Assembly (NCBI GenBank): GCA_937949615.1
Contig: CALEDQ010000027.1
Coordinates: 199,886-263,885 of the forward strand
Length of the DNA stretch: 64,000 nt
Direction of reading: 5' to 3'
Source of the DNA: an uncultured bacterium
GTDB taxonomy: Bacteria; Muiribacteriota; Ozemobacteria; Ozemobacterales; Ozemobacteraceae
Each line of letters starts with the position of its first letter. Position 1 is the stretch's first letter. A model generated the notes under the pieces. That model was given only the letters and a program-made list of their open reading frames with translations. It made no database searches and was not told the origin of the DNA. The translations under genes were made by a program, and so were the position numbers. This document shows positions 35,424-42,217 of the stretch, in pieces.

Positions 35424-35733
35424 TTAAGTGACAACGATCCTCAATAACGGGAGGTAATTTAGATGATTGCAAGGAATTATAAGCGCTGAGTTTTTAACCT
35501 CGTTTTCGCGCACCCCGTTTATCTGAGGTTCCGCCACGGCTGTCGTGCAGATATAGTTCTGCTGCTCTGCCGTTGCCATATCTCCGGGCACTGCATTGGC
35601 AGTCACCTGCTCAGAGTCTGCGACAACTGTCTTACAGTCGACCATTGGCTGTGCTTTGGCAACAAAGCGACATAAGCAGTTTTCAGACTCTTCCGCCGTC
35701 ACTGCCCCGGCCATTTCAAGGAAAATTACCAAC
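35424..35733 (+). other. Long leader region before rsgA
   Basis: About 300 bases from the promoter to the rsgA start. It contains the eight-codon frame at 35463, AACCTC/GAGGTT (35496-35501 with 35525-35530) as a possible hairpin, and otherwise nothing I recognise. An antisense 114-codon frame overlaps it, but the promoter points the other way. Confidence 0.5.
35463..35489 (+). CDS. Possible leader peptide (8 residues)
   Basis: ATG-started frame MIARNYKR followed by TGA. GGGAGG (35449-35454) sits 8 bases upstream, as strong as any site in the window, and the consensus promoter is 33 bases upstream. It may be a translated leader controlling rsgA, or the broken start of a lost gene. No attenuator is convincing. 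Confidence 0.35.
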   Translation: MIARNYKR

Positions 35734-36807
35734 ATGCATTCCGATCTCGATAAATTAGGTTTTGGCACCTTTCAGCAGCAGCATTGCCATGAAAACAACA
35801 TTGCTGCCGAAAAGGTCGCCAGAGTCATTTCTGATTCGCGTGAGATTTATCTCATACAGACCCCGGCCCGCACCTTCAGGGCCAGCATTACCGGGAAACT
35901 GCGCCACCAGGCCGACAATCGTCGTGACCTGCCGGCCGTCGGCGACTGGGTGGTGTTCTCGCAGGCCGACAGCGAAAACGCCGTCATTGAAGCGATAATA
36001 CCGCGCCGGACCTGCCTCGAGCGCTCTGCCGTCGGCAAGCTCGATGTGCAGATTATCGCTGCTAACGTCGATACGGCTTTTGTCGTTATTGCCGCCGACC
36101 GTGATTTCCGCATCAACCGTATCGACCGCTATCTCGCCCTCATTCTCAATGGCGGCATCGACCCGGTCGTGCTGATCAACAAGTGCGATCTGCTCGCCGA
36201 CGGCGAATGGCAGGAGCTCGAAAAGCAGATTTTCCGCAGACACCCGGCGGTAGAGGTTCTGGCAACCAGTCTGGTGACGGGCATGGGTCTCGATCAGGCC
36301 AGGCAGAGAATGAAACCTGGTCAGACCTTCTGCTTTACCGGGTCGTCAGGCGTCGGAAAATCTTCGCTGATCAATCATTTCGCCGGCAGAGAACTGCTTG
36401 CCACTTCTGAGGTCAGCGAAGTTACCGGTCGCGGCTGTCATACGACCACCGGCCGGCATCTGCACCATCTGCCTGAAGGGGCCCTGCTTCTCGATACCCC
36501 CGGCATGCGTGAAGTTGCCATGTCTGATGCCGAAAGCGGGGTTGAGGCCACTTTCAGTCAGATCGAGGCGCTTGCGCTCAACTGCAGGTTTTCAGATTGC
36601 ACTCATGCGTCTGAACCGGGTTGTGCCATCATCGCCGCCCTCGAAAGCGGCGAAATCGAAGAACGCACTTTCGAAAGCTATCGCAAGCTGAAGCGTGAAT
36701 CGGCCAGATTCGAGCAGAAACTGCACGAGCGCCACCGTGCCGATAAAAACTTTGGCAAAATGGCCCGTGAAGTGTTTAAAATGAAAAAGCAGATGAAGGG
36801 TTACTGA
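35734..36807 (+). CDS. rsgA: Ribosome small-subunit GTPase RsgA (circularly permuted)
   Basis: 357 residues. Matures the 30S subunit. An OB-fold domain (about 25-95) precedes a circularly permuted GTPase: NKCDL (G4) comes first, then GSSGVGKSS (G1), then LLDTPGMRE (G3). The C-terminal zinc motif is CRFSDCTHASEPGC. ATG at 35734 is chosen since the core starts just after it; AAGGA lies 11 bases upstream. The frame stays open 46 codons further upstream without a site. It is followed by a terminator-like hairpin. Confidence 0.95.
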   Translation: MHSDLDKLGFGTFQQQHCHENNIAAEKVARVISDSREIYLIQTPARTFRASITGKLRHQADNRRDLPAVGDWVVFSQADSENAVIEAIIPRRTCLERSAVGKLDVQIIAANVDTAFVVIAADRDFRINRIDRYLALILNGGIDPVVLINKCDLLADGEWQELEKQIFRRHPAVEVLATSLVTGMGLDQARQRMKPGQTFCFTGSSGVGKSSLINHFAGRELLATSEVSEVTGRGCHTTTGRHLHHLPEGALLLDTPGMREVAMSDAESGVEATFSQIEALALNCRFSDCTHASEPGCAIIAALESGEIEERTFESYRKLKRESARFEQKLHERHRADKNFGKMAREVFKMKKQMKGY

Positions 36808-36814
36808 ACTGCAG

Positions 36815-36853
36815 GCTGCCTGGCAGAGCGCCATACGGCTTTTGCCAGGCGGC
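36815..36853 (+). terminator. Hairpin after rsgA
   Basis: GCTGCCTGGCA (36815-36825) pairs with TGCCAGGCGGC (36843-36853), one G-U pair, loop of 17. TTTCGCTTCTGTTTG follows, a moderate T-rich tail. It ends 34 bases before mutM, so mutM may be partly read through. Confidence 0.6.
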
Positions 36854-36887
36854 TTTCGCTTCTGTTTGTCAGCTGCAAAGGAGGCTT

Positions 36888-37694
36888 ATGCCCGAATTAC
36901 CTGAAGTTAATACGGTGGCAGCGGCTCTGCGGCATTTTGTTGCCGGTGAAAAGCTTGCCGGCTGGCAGCGCCTGGCCCCGCGCCTGCGGCGGCCGATACC
37001 TGATTCGAAGCAGGTGAAAGCTCTGTTCGGTTCTGAGCTCAGGCAGGTTCTGCGCATTGCCAAATCGATCTACTTTGATTTCGGTTTTGAGCAGGCTCTG
37101 CACATACACCTTGGCATGACCGGGTTCTTTACTTTGCCAGAAAAAAGCGCCAGGCCTGAAAAACACGAGCATCTGCGTCTCGAATTCGCCTCCGGCAAGA
37201 TTCTGGCCTTTTCAGACCCACGCCGCTTTGGGGTCATCGAACTGGTGCCATTGCCGCATAAACGCGTTCCTGAGCCACTGACCGGCGATCTTGACGCAAA
37301 GTATCTTGCTGCTGCCTGCAGGGGCAGTGCCCGCAGTATCAAGAGCCTGATCATGGAGCAGCAGATCATTGCCGGAGCTGGTAATATCTATGCTTCTGAA
37401 GCTCTCTTTGGCGCCGGAATTCGGCCAGACCGCACTGCCGGGAGTCTGAACGGGCGTGAAATAAAGGCTTTGACGGCATCTCTCATCAGGGTGATCGAAA
37501 CCGCAATTGCCTCGGGCCTTGATTATCAGCAGAAACAAGGCTGGTTTCTCAATGCAGAAACCACGCATTTTCCGATCGAGACGAAGGCTTACGGGCGCGC
37601 CGGCCAGTCTTGCGAAACATGCGGCCGCGGCCCCATCGAAAACATCAGAATCGCGGGTCGCAGCTCATTTTTCTGTCCCATCTGCCAGAAATAA
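36888..37694 (+). CDS. mutM: Formamidopyrimidine-DNA glycosylase (Fpg/MutM)
   Basis: 268 residues, normal for the family. Removes oxidised purines such as 8-oxoguanine from DNA and cleaves the strand. It begins MPELPEV (after Met removal the catalytic Pro and Glu are at the N-terminus). The H2TH region contains IAGAGNIYASEALFGAGI, and the C-terminal zinc finger is CETCGRG ... FFCPICQK. ATG at 36888 follows AAAGGAGG. It lies after rsgA in the same direction and before a convergent SDR gene. Confidence 0.96.
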   Translation: MPELPEVNTVAAALRHFVAGEKLAGWQRLAPRLRRPIPDSKQVKALFGSELRQVLRIAKSIYFDFGFEQALHIHLGMTGFFTLPEKSARPEKHEHLRLEFASGKILAFSDPRRFGVIELVPLPHKRVPEPLTGDLDAKYLAAACRGSARSIKSLIMEQQIIAGAGNIYASEALFGAGIRPDRTAGSLNGREIKALTASLIRVIETAIASGLDYQQKQGWFLNAETTHFPIETKAYGRAGQSCETCGRGPIENIRIAGRSSFFCPICQK

Positions 37695-37705
37695 GACTGA
37701 AAAAA

Positions 37706-37738
37706 CGGATTTTTAGATTTTTTCGATAAGAAAATCCG
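37706..37738 (-). terminator. Terminator overlapping the end of the SDR gene
   Basis: CGGATTTT (37706-37713) pairs with AAAATCCG (37731-37738). On the minus strand six T residues follow directly. The stem includes the last codons of the SDR gene, whose stop is at 37713-37715. Confidence 0.75.
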
Positions 37739-38441
37739 GTAGAAATCGCATCAGGAAAGCTATCAGGCGCCAGCGGCGGGTGATGAAGGCCCGGCGCTTT
37801 CTGGCTCTGATGGCGGTCAGAATCTGTTCAGCGGCTTTTTCGGGCTTTGCTATCCAGAAAAGCCCTTCGCCCTGAGCCATGCGGGTTTCGACGAAGCCAG
37901 GCAGAATGTCGGTGACGAAGATTGGCTTCTGCGATTTAACCGCCTTGATGCGCAAACCTTCGAGATAGTTGCTTACAAAGGCTTTTGAAGCGTTGTAGGC
38001 CGGCGCTTCAGAGTTGCCGCGCAGTGCCGCGATCGATGAAATGCCGACCAGATGGCCGCTGCCGCGCTGCAGGAAATAACTCATCGCGGCGGTGGCGAGT
38101 GCCGCAAAGCCGGTGACGTTGGTGGCGATAGTTGCGGCCTCTAAATTCCAGGCTAACTCTGAATTTGGAAACCCGGTGCCGGCGCTGAGAACTATCAAGT
38201 CTGCGCCGCCGAGCCTGGTAATTAGCTCTGTCAGCCCGGTTTGCACTTTTTCGGGGGCGTCGACGTCCATTTGCTGACAGACGGCATTGCCGCCGTGTTT
38301 TTTGGCGAACTCATCGAGAAGTTCGCTTCTGCGACCGGTAACTCCGACCCGGTAGCCGTTGCTGATCAGCAGTTCAGCCAGGGCTTTGCCGATGCCGGAA
38401 GTTGCGCCAATGATGATGGCATTCTTTTCTGCTGTTGCCAT
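37713..38441 (-). CDS. Short-chain dehydrogenase/reductase
   Basis: 242 residues. GATSGIG (about 12-18) binds the dinucleotide; LSAGTG replaces the usual NNAG; SSIAALRGNSEAPAYNASKAF holds the catalytic Ser, Tyr and Lys. The C-terminus is basic and hydrophobic (RRWRLIAFLMRFLPDFL), often seen in membrane-associated SDRs. The substrate cannot be read from sequence. It is 28 bases downstream of the radical SAM gene and probably shares its transcript. Confidence 0.9.
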   Translation of the reverse strand: MATAEKNAIIIGATSGIGKALAELLISNGYRVGVTGRRSELLDEFAKKHGGNAVCQQMDVDAPEKVQTGLTELITRLGGADLIVLSAGTGFPNSELAWNLEAATIATNVTGFAALATAAMSYFLQRGSGHLVGISSIAALRGNSEAPAYNASKAFVSNYLEGLRIKAVKSQKPIFVTDILPGFVETRMAQGEGLFWIAKPEKAAEQILTAIRARKRRAFITRRWRLIAFLMRFLPDFLIEKI

Positions 38442-38468
38442 ATTTCACGTATCTCCTCAAATTATTTG

Positions 38469-39860
38469 TCAGTAAGCCGGCTCGATTCTGGCGATGTCTT
38501 CGGCAGTTGTGCAATTCAGTTTCCAGTCGTTTGCCATGCGACCGCGCGGGAAACGCCTGTGTCCGCGGCAGTAGAGCCGGTAACCGATATTGGCGAGAAT
38601 AGTGTATTCAAGAAAGGTGCGCGAGCCGGCAAGCCGTCTGAACATGCTCGAAATGTTGTAGGCGCTGTGCCAGCAGTCGATGTGCCCTTCCTGCAGTTCT
38701 TCGATCGACATGTGTTTTGGCTGGAAAACTACATGCTGTGCATCGTAAAGAGTCCAGTTTTCGGTGAGAATTCTGCCTTCCTGTTTGAGACGGTTGAAAA
38801 ATGGCGTGCCGGGGAAGGGGGTGCAGACGGTGAAACGCGGCAGATCGACATTCGCTTCGTGAATGAAGTCGAGCGTATATTTGAAACAATCTGATTTGTC
38901 GCTGTCGAGGCCGTGCACAAAACAGCCCATGACCGCAATGTTGCGTGCATGCAGTTCTTTTACGAGCCGGCGGTATTTGCTGGTATCGTTAAAGCCCTTG
39001 CTGATGGTTTTATTGCCGCCGGGAGAGAGCGATTCGAAGCCGATCAGAAGACCGAAGCAGCCGCTCGCTTCCATGGCGTCGAGCAGTTCCGGCTGATCTA
39101 CTATTCTGGTGGTCGCCAGGCCGCCCCAGCGTTTTTTGAGCGGAATCAGCGACCGGTAAAGAGCAGTCGCATATTCGGTATTTTCGACCGGACTCGGGTC
39201 GAGAAAGGTGACGTAGCGGCCCGGCATGCGTGAAACCTCGGCATAAACATCTTCGATCGGGCGGCGTTCGTAGTTATTTTTGCAGATGATTGGCGTAACA
39301 CAGAACTCACACTGGTTCGGGCAGCCAAATACTGCCTGCGTGCTGTTTGTAGTGATGAAGCGCTTTTTGGAGAAAAAGTCGCGGCGCGGGTCAGGCAGCA
39401 GCGACCAGTCGATTTTTTCGGGCGGGTAATAGAACTTCTGCATTTTTCCTTCGCAGAAATCATTAAGAAGCCGTGGCCAGGTTTCATAACCGTGTCCGAT
39501 GACGACGGCATCGACATGCTGTGCGGCTTCTTCCGGCATCAAAGTGGCATGTGGGCCGCCCATTACCGTGGTGATGCCCTGCCGGCGAAAATATTCAGCA
39601 TAAGCGTAAGACCGCATTGAAACCCCGGTGATCCCGGTCAGGCCAACGATATCGGCCTTGATCTTCGTCGGGTCGACCGCTTCGACGCTTTCATCGTAAA
39701 CCGTGATTTCGCCGCGCAGTTCATCTGGTACAAGGGCTGCCAGCGTTACCATGTTGAGTGGCGCATAGCGCAGGGAAAGAGGGAAAACACCCGTTCCGTG
39801 GCGATATAAACCGGTTCTGGGAGAAATCAGAGCGATATTCAGCTTTTTGCGTGTGTTCAT
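38469..39860 (-). CDS. Cobalamin-binding-type radical SAM protein
   Basis: 463 residues. Residues about 10-140 form a Rossmann-like B12-binding-type domain (LNIALISPRTGLY; YDESVEAVDPTKIKADIVGLTG; GGPHATLMPEEA), lacking the DxHxxG motif at its expected place. CPNQCEFC (about 180-187) is the radical SAM CxxxCxxC cluster. The rest is the SAM barrel (PGRYVTFLDPS; GLLIGFESLSP) and a helical C-terminus like those of BchE-type enzymes. Such enzymes often methylate or rearrange lipids or tetrapyrroles. The downstream SDR may act on the same product. Confidence 0.88.
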   Translation of the reverse strand: MNTRKKLNIALISPRTGLYRHGTGVFPLSLRYAPLNMVTLAALVPDELRGEITVYDESVEAVDPTKIKADIVGLTGITGVSMRSYAYAEYFRRQGITTVMGGPHATLMPEEAAQHVDAVVIGHGYETWPRLLNDFCEGKMQKFYYPPEKIDWSLLPDPRRDFFSKKRFITTNSTQAVFGCPNQCEFCVTPIICKNNYERRPIEDVYAEVSRMPGRYVTFLDPSPVENTEYATALYRSLIPLKKRWGGLATTRIVDQPELLDAMEASGCFGLLIGFESLSPGGNKTISKGFNDTSKYRRLVKELHARNIAVMGCFVHGLDSDKSDCFKYTLDFIHEANVDLPRFTVCTPFPGTPFFNRLKQEGRILTENWTLYDAQHVVFQPKHMSIEELQEGHIDCWHSAYNISSMFRRLAGSRTFLEYTILANIGYRLYCRGHRRFPRGRMANDWKLNCTTAEDIARIEPAY

Positions 39861-40046
39861 AACTCTTTCCTTTCGCGGCAGTTATAAATTATAGCAGACT
39901 TTTCTATTTTGGGGTCGGACCAGCGAAAAAGCTGATCAATAAAGAAAAAACCTGCTGAAAAATGGCTGTTTTTTCTCTTAGAGGCGCCTTTTTTATGCCA
40001 AAAATGACCTTTTAAGGTTGCAGTGGGCAAAAAAATGGTTTGCTTC
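39861..40046. other. Intergenic stretch upstream of the sigma-54 control region
   Basis: Part of a 326-base gap between divergent genes. It is AT-rich with a run of seven A near 40030. No gene is supported; a 103-codon minus-strand frame covers it but has no ribosome site. Confidence 0.5.
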
Positions 40047-40049
40047 AGT

Positions 40050-40085
40050 TGCCAGATTTTTGCTGATGGCGATAAAAAACTGGCA
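40050..40085. promoter_or_regulatory. Likely enhancer-protein site for sigma-54 promoter
   Basis: TGCCAGATTTTT (40050-40061) and AAAAAACTGGCA (40074-40085) are inverted arms with one mismatch and a 12-base spacer. It lies about 60-100 bases upstream of the sigma-54 promoter, the usual range for activator sites. Two further palindromes, TGCACGTGCA (40093-40102) and TGAGAG/CTCTCA (40120-40136), lie between. Confidence 0.5.
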
Positions 40086-40146
40086 GCATTTATGCACGTG
40101 CAGCTTAAGAACCTCTTCATGAGAGCACTTCTCTCAATATTCTGTC

Positions 40147-40162
40147 TGGTACGAAAATTGCT
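40147..40162 (+). promoter_or_regulatory. Sigma-54 (RpoN) promoter
   Basis: TGGTACG-N4-TTGCT with GG and GC at exactly the -24/-12 spacing; 15 of the 16 positions agree with TGGCACR-N4-TTGCW. Transcription would start near 40173, just before the ribosome site CGGAGG (40178-40183). Confidence 0.85.
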
Positions 40163-40186
40163 TTTCACGACACACCCGGAGGTAAC

Positions 40187-42004
40187 ATGCAGAAAATTAA
40201 CCAGCTGATTATTGCGATTTTTCTCGTTGCCGGCATTTTTTCTGGTGCTTCAGCGTCTGAGCCAGTTCTTACCGGCACCCATCTTCTTGATTCGATGGGC
40301 CGAAACCTGCCGGCACTTCAGCAGCGCCAGGCAAGAAATAACCGCAATAATTTTCAGACCGGCGATCTGCATACCTTCAAAACCTTTAATTTTGCCTCTA
40401 AAAAATGGGAAGAAACCCCGGCCCGTCTCATTAAAGCCGGCGAAAATATCTGCCTGTATCTCGAAGAAGGCCAGACCGTCGAAGAAGCGATTCTCGATGG
40501 CCTGGTCAAAGAATTCGACAGCGTCATCTACCCGACCACGGCAAAATACTTCGGCAACGAAGCCCGCCCCGGCATCGACGGCGACAACCGCCTCACCGTT
40601 CTGCTGATGGATATCAGAGATGACGCCGAAACCTCAGGGGTTTACACCAGCGGCTATTTTAACCGCGCCGACTGCTATCTTCCCGACGAAATTCCGGCCG
40701 GCTCAGACCTGCAGAGCAACTGCCGCGAAATGCTCTATGCCGATATCAAGCCTTCAGACATTACCAGCAAAGAATTTTATGCCACGATCGCGCACGAACT
40801 GCAGCACCTGATTCATTTTTTCCACGATCAGAAAGAATATGAGTGGCTCAATGAAGGCTGCTCACAGATGGCTCCCTGGCTGTGCGGTTATGGCCACCCC
40901 CGCCAGATCAGTGCCTGGCAGAAAACCCCCGATAACAGTCTGCTGGCCTGGGCTCCCTGGCAGCAGGTCGCCAACTATGGCCAGGTCTACCTGTGGAGCT
41001 ACTATGTCATGAATAAATTCTGCGCCGATGAAGGTGAAAGAGTTAAATTCTTTCGTGAACTGGTTTCTGACCAGGATCAGGGCATGACAAGCTACGACAA
41101 GCTCTTTAAAGCCCGCGGCACTACCTTTGACGCTCTGTTCAACAATTTCTGCATCAGCAGTTTCATCAACCGCAAAGACGTGAACCCTGCGTTTCTCTCG
41201 TTTGGCGAAGATCTTGCCGGTTTTCAGCTGCCGGCTACCACCTTCATCGATCGCCTGCCGACCATGTATCGCAATCAGGTCAGCATCTGGGGCGCCGATC
41301 TGGTTAAAGTCGCCCTGCAAAGCAATGCTGCAGAGATCAAGATCGGCTTTGCCGGCGATCTTAACAGTCTGCCCAACTCGTTCAGCGTCGCGCTGGTCTT
41401 CTTCAACGAGAGCGAAGCCAGAGTGCGCCAGATCAGCTACATCGATAATATCAAATCGACCACCCCGAACCGCGAGGCACACACCGCGCGCGTCATGCTG
41501 CCCGGCCAGGGTGATGATTATTACCCGCCTCCGCCACCGGTAAAAACCCAGATGGGCGACATTACTGCAAAGGTTCCGGCCGGTTCAGACATGCTTTATC
41601 TCGTCATCATGGGAAAAGGGCCCGCCGACCTGCCCGATTCGATGCTTTCCTGGTCGGGCAAAGCGACTTATCGTCTCGATATCGAAGTTACCGCCACCCA
41701 CGCAGAACCAGTTGCCGCCGCCCCGGCCATTACTGCCAACGCCGCTGCCCTGCTCGACAACTACGCTGCCCTGCTCGACAACTACGCTGCTCTCAAAGCC
41801 GGGCTGCCGGCTGCCGCTGATTACGAAGAAACCCACGCCGCTTTTACTGCCGTCGAAGCTGAACTCAAAGCTGCGCTGAAGGCCGAACTCGCCGCCGACG
41901 GCGAGAAAAAACTTTGCGAAACCCTGCAGACAAGCTCCGAAGACTTTGCTGAACTGAAAGCTTTCTGCTCTGACCTGCAGAAGTTCAATCATCTGCATCA
42001 CTGA
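40187..42004 (+). CDS. Secreted zinc metallopeptidase (gluzincin, M30-like)
   Basis: 605 residues. Signal peptide QLIIAIFLVAGIFSGASASE. The zinc site is AHELQHL: His 203, Glu 204, His 207, with a second Glu at 223 in WLNEGCSQ, the spacing of gluzincin peptidases such as M30 hyicolysin. Residues before it carry DGDNRLTVLLMDIRDD, also typical. The C-terminal 200 residues hold a beta domain, a Pro run (YYPPPPPP), a short repeat and an Ala/Glu-rich helical tail. It probably digests extracellular protein. It is expressed from a sigma-54 promoter, so an activator decides when it is made. Confidence 0.85.
   Translation: MQKINQLIIAIFLVAGIFSGASASEPVLTGTHLLDSMGRNLPALQQRQARNNRNNFQTGDLHTFKTFNFASKKWEETPARLIKAGENICLYLEEGQTVEEAILDGLVKEFDSVIYPTTAKYFGNEARPGIDGDNRLTVLLMDIRDDAETSGVYTSGYFNRADCYLPDEIPAGSDLQSNCREMLYADIKPSDITSKEFYATIAHELQHLIHFFHDQKEYEWLNEGCSQMAPWLCGYGHPRQISAWQKTPDNSLLAWAPWQQVANYGQVYLWSYYVMNKFCADEGERVKFFRELVSDQDQGMTSYDKLFKARGTTFDALFNNFCISSFINRKDVNPAFLSFGEDLAGFQLPATTFIDRLPTMYRNQVSIWGADLVKVALQSNAAEIKIGFAGDLNSLPNSFSVALVFFNESEARVRQISYIDNIKSTTPNREAHTARVMLPGQGDDYYPPPPPVKTQMGDITAKVPAGSDMLYLVIMGKGPADLPDSMLSWSGKATYRLDIEVTATHAEPVAAAPAITANAAALLDNYAALLDNYAALKAGLPAAADYEETHAAFTAVEAELKAALKAELAADGEKKLCETLQTSSEDFAELKAFCSDLQKFNHLHH
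41744..41785 (+). repeat. Tandem 21-base repeat in the peptidase gene
   Basis: Two perfect copies of a 21-base unit (41744-41764 and 41765-41785), followed by GCTGCT. They encode AALLDNY twice, then AAL, near the helical C-terminus. Copy number could vary by slippage. Confidence 0.85.
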
Positions 42005-42021
42005 GAATCGTGCTACTGCCA

Positions 42022-42062
42022 GCCGGCTGGGAGCGGAACATCTGCGCCCGGCCGGTTTTTTT
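42022..42062 (+). terminator. Terminator of the metallopeptidase gene
   Basis: CCGGCTGGG (from 42023) pairs with CCCGGCCGG ending at 42055 with a G-U pair and small bulge; seven T residues follow (42056-42062). It lies 18 bases after the stop. Confidence 0.85.
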
Positions 42063-42182
42063 ATGCCGATTTGCATTCCTGCCGGAGCGGTATTGAGTCA
42101 TGCAAGTCAGGCCGACGGGTTTTTCGGGAATCTGGTCCAGTGCCACCGGAAAGAGCCCTGATCAGCACACTGACCGCATGGC

Positions 42183-42211
42183 TTGCCGTGCGTCACTGAA
42201 ACTGCTATAAA
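42183..42211 (+). promoter_or_regulatory. Sigma-70 promoter of recQ, start site at the ATG
   Basis: TTGCCG (42183-42188), 17 bases, TATAAA (42206-42211). A normal start point 6-8 bases later is 42217-42219, exactly the ATG at 42218. No Shine-Dalgarno sequence is present before the ATG. Confidence 0.65.
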
Positions 42212-42217
42212 TACTGC

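Noticed and set aside
35596..35733. N-terminal extension of RsgA
   Set aside because: No ribosome site, and the extra 46 residues lie outside the known OB fold; ATG 35734 is the natural start.
35424..35768. Minus-strand frame of 114 codons over the rsgA leader
   Set aside because: The consensus promoter and the ribosome site read the other way, and its 5' end would lie inside rsgA. A hydrophobic start (MLVIFLEMAGAVTAEE) made it worth a look, but there is no other support.
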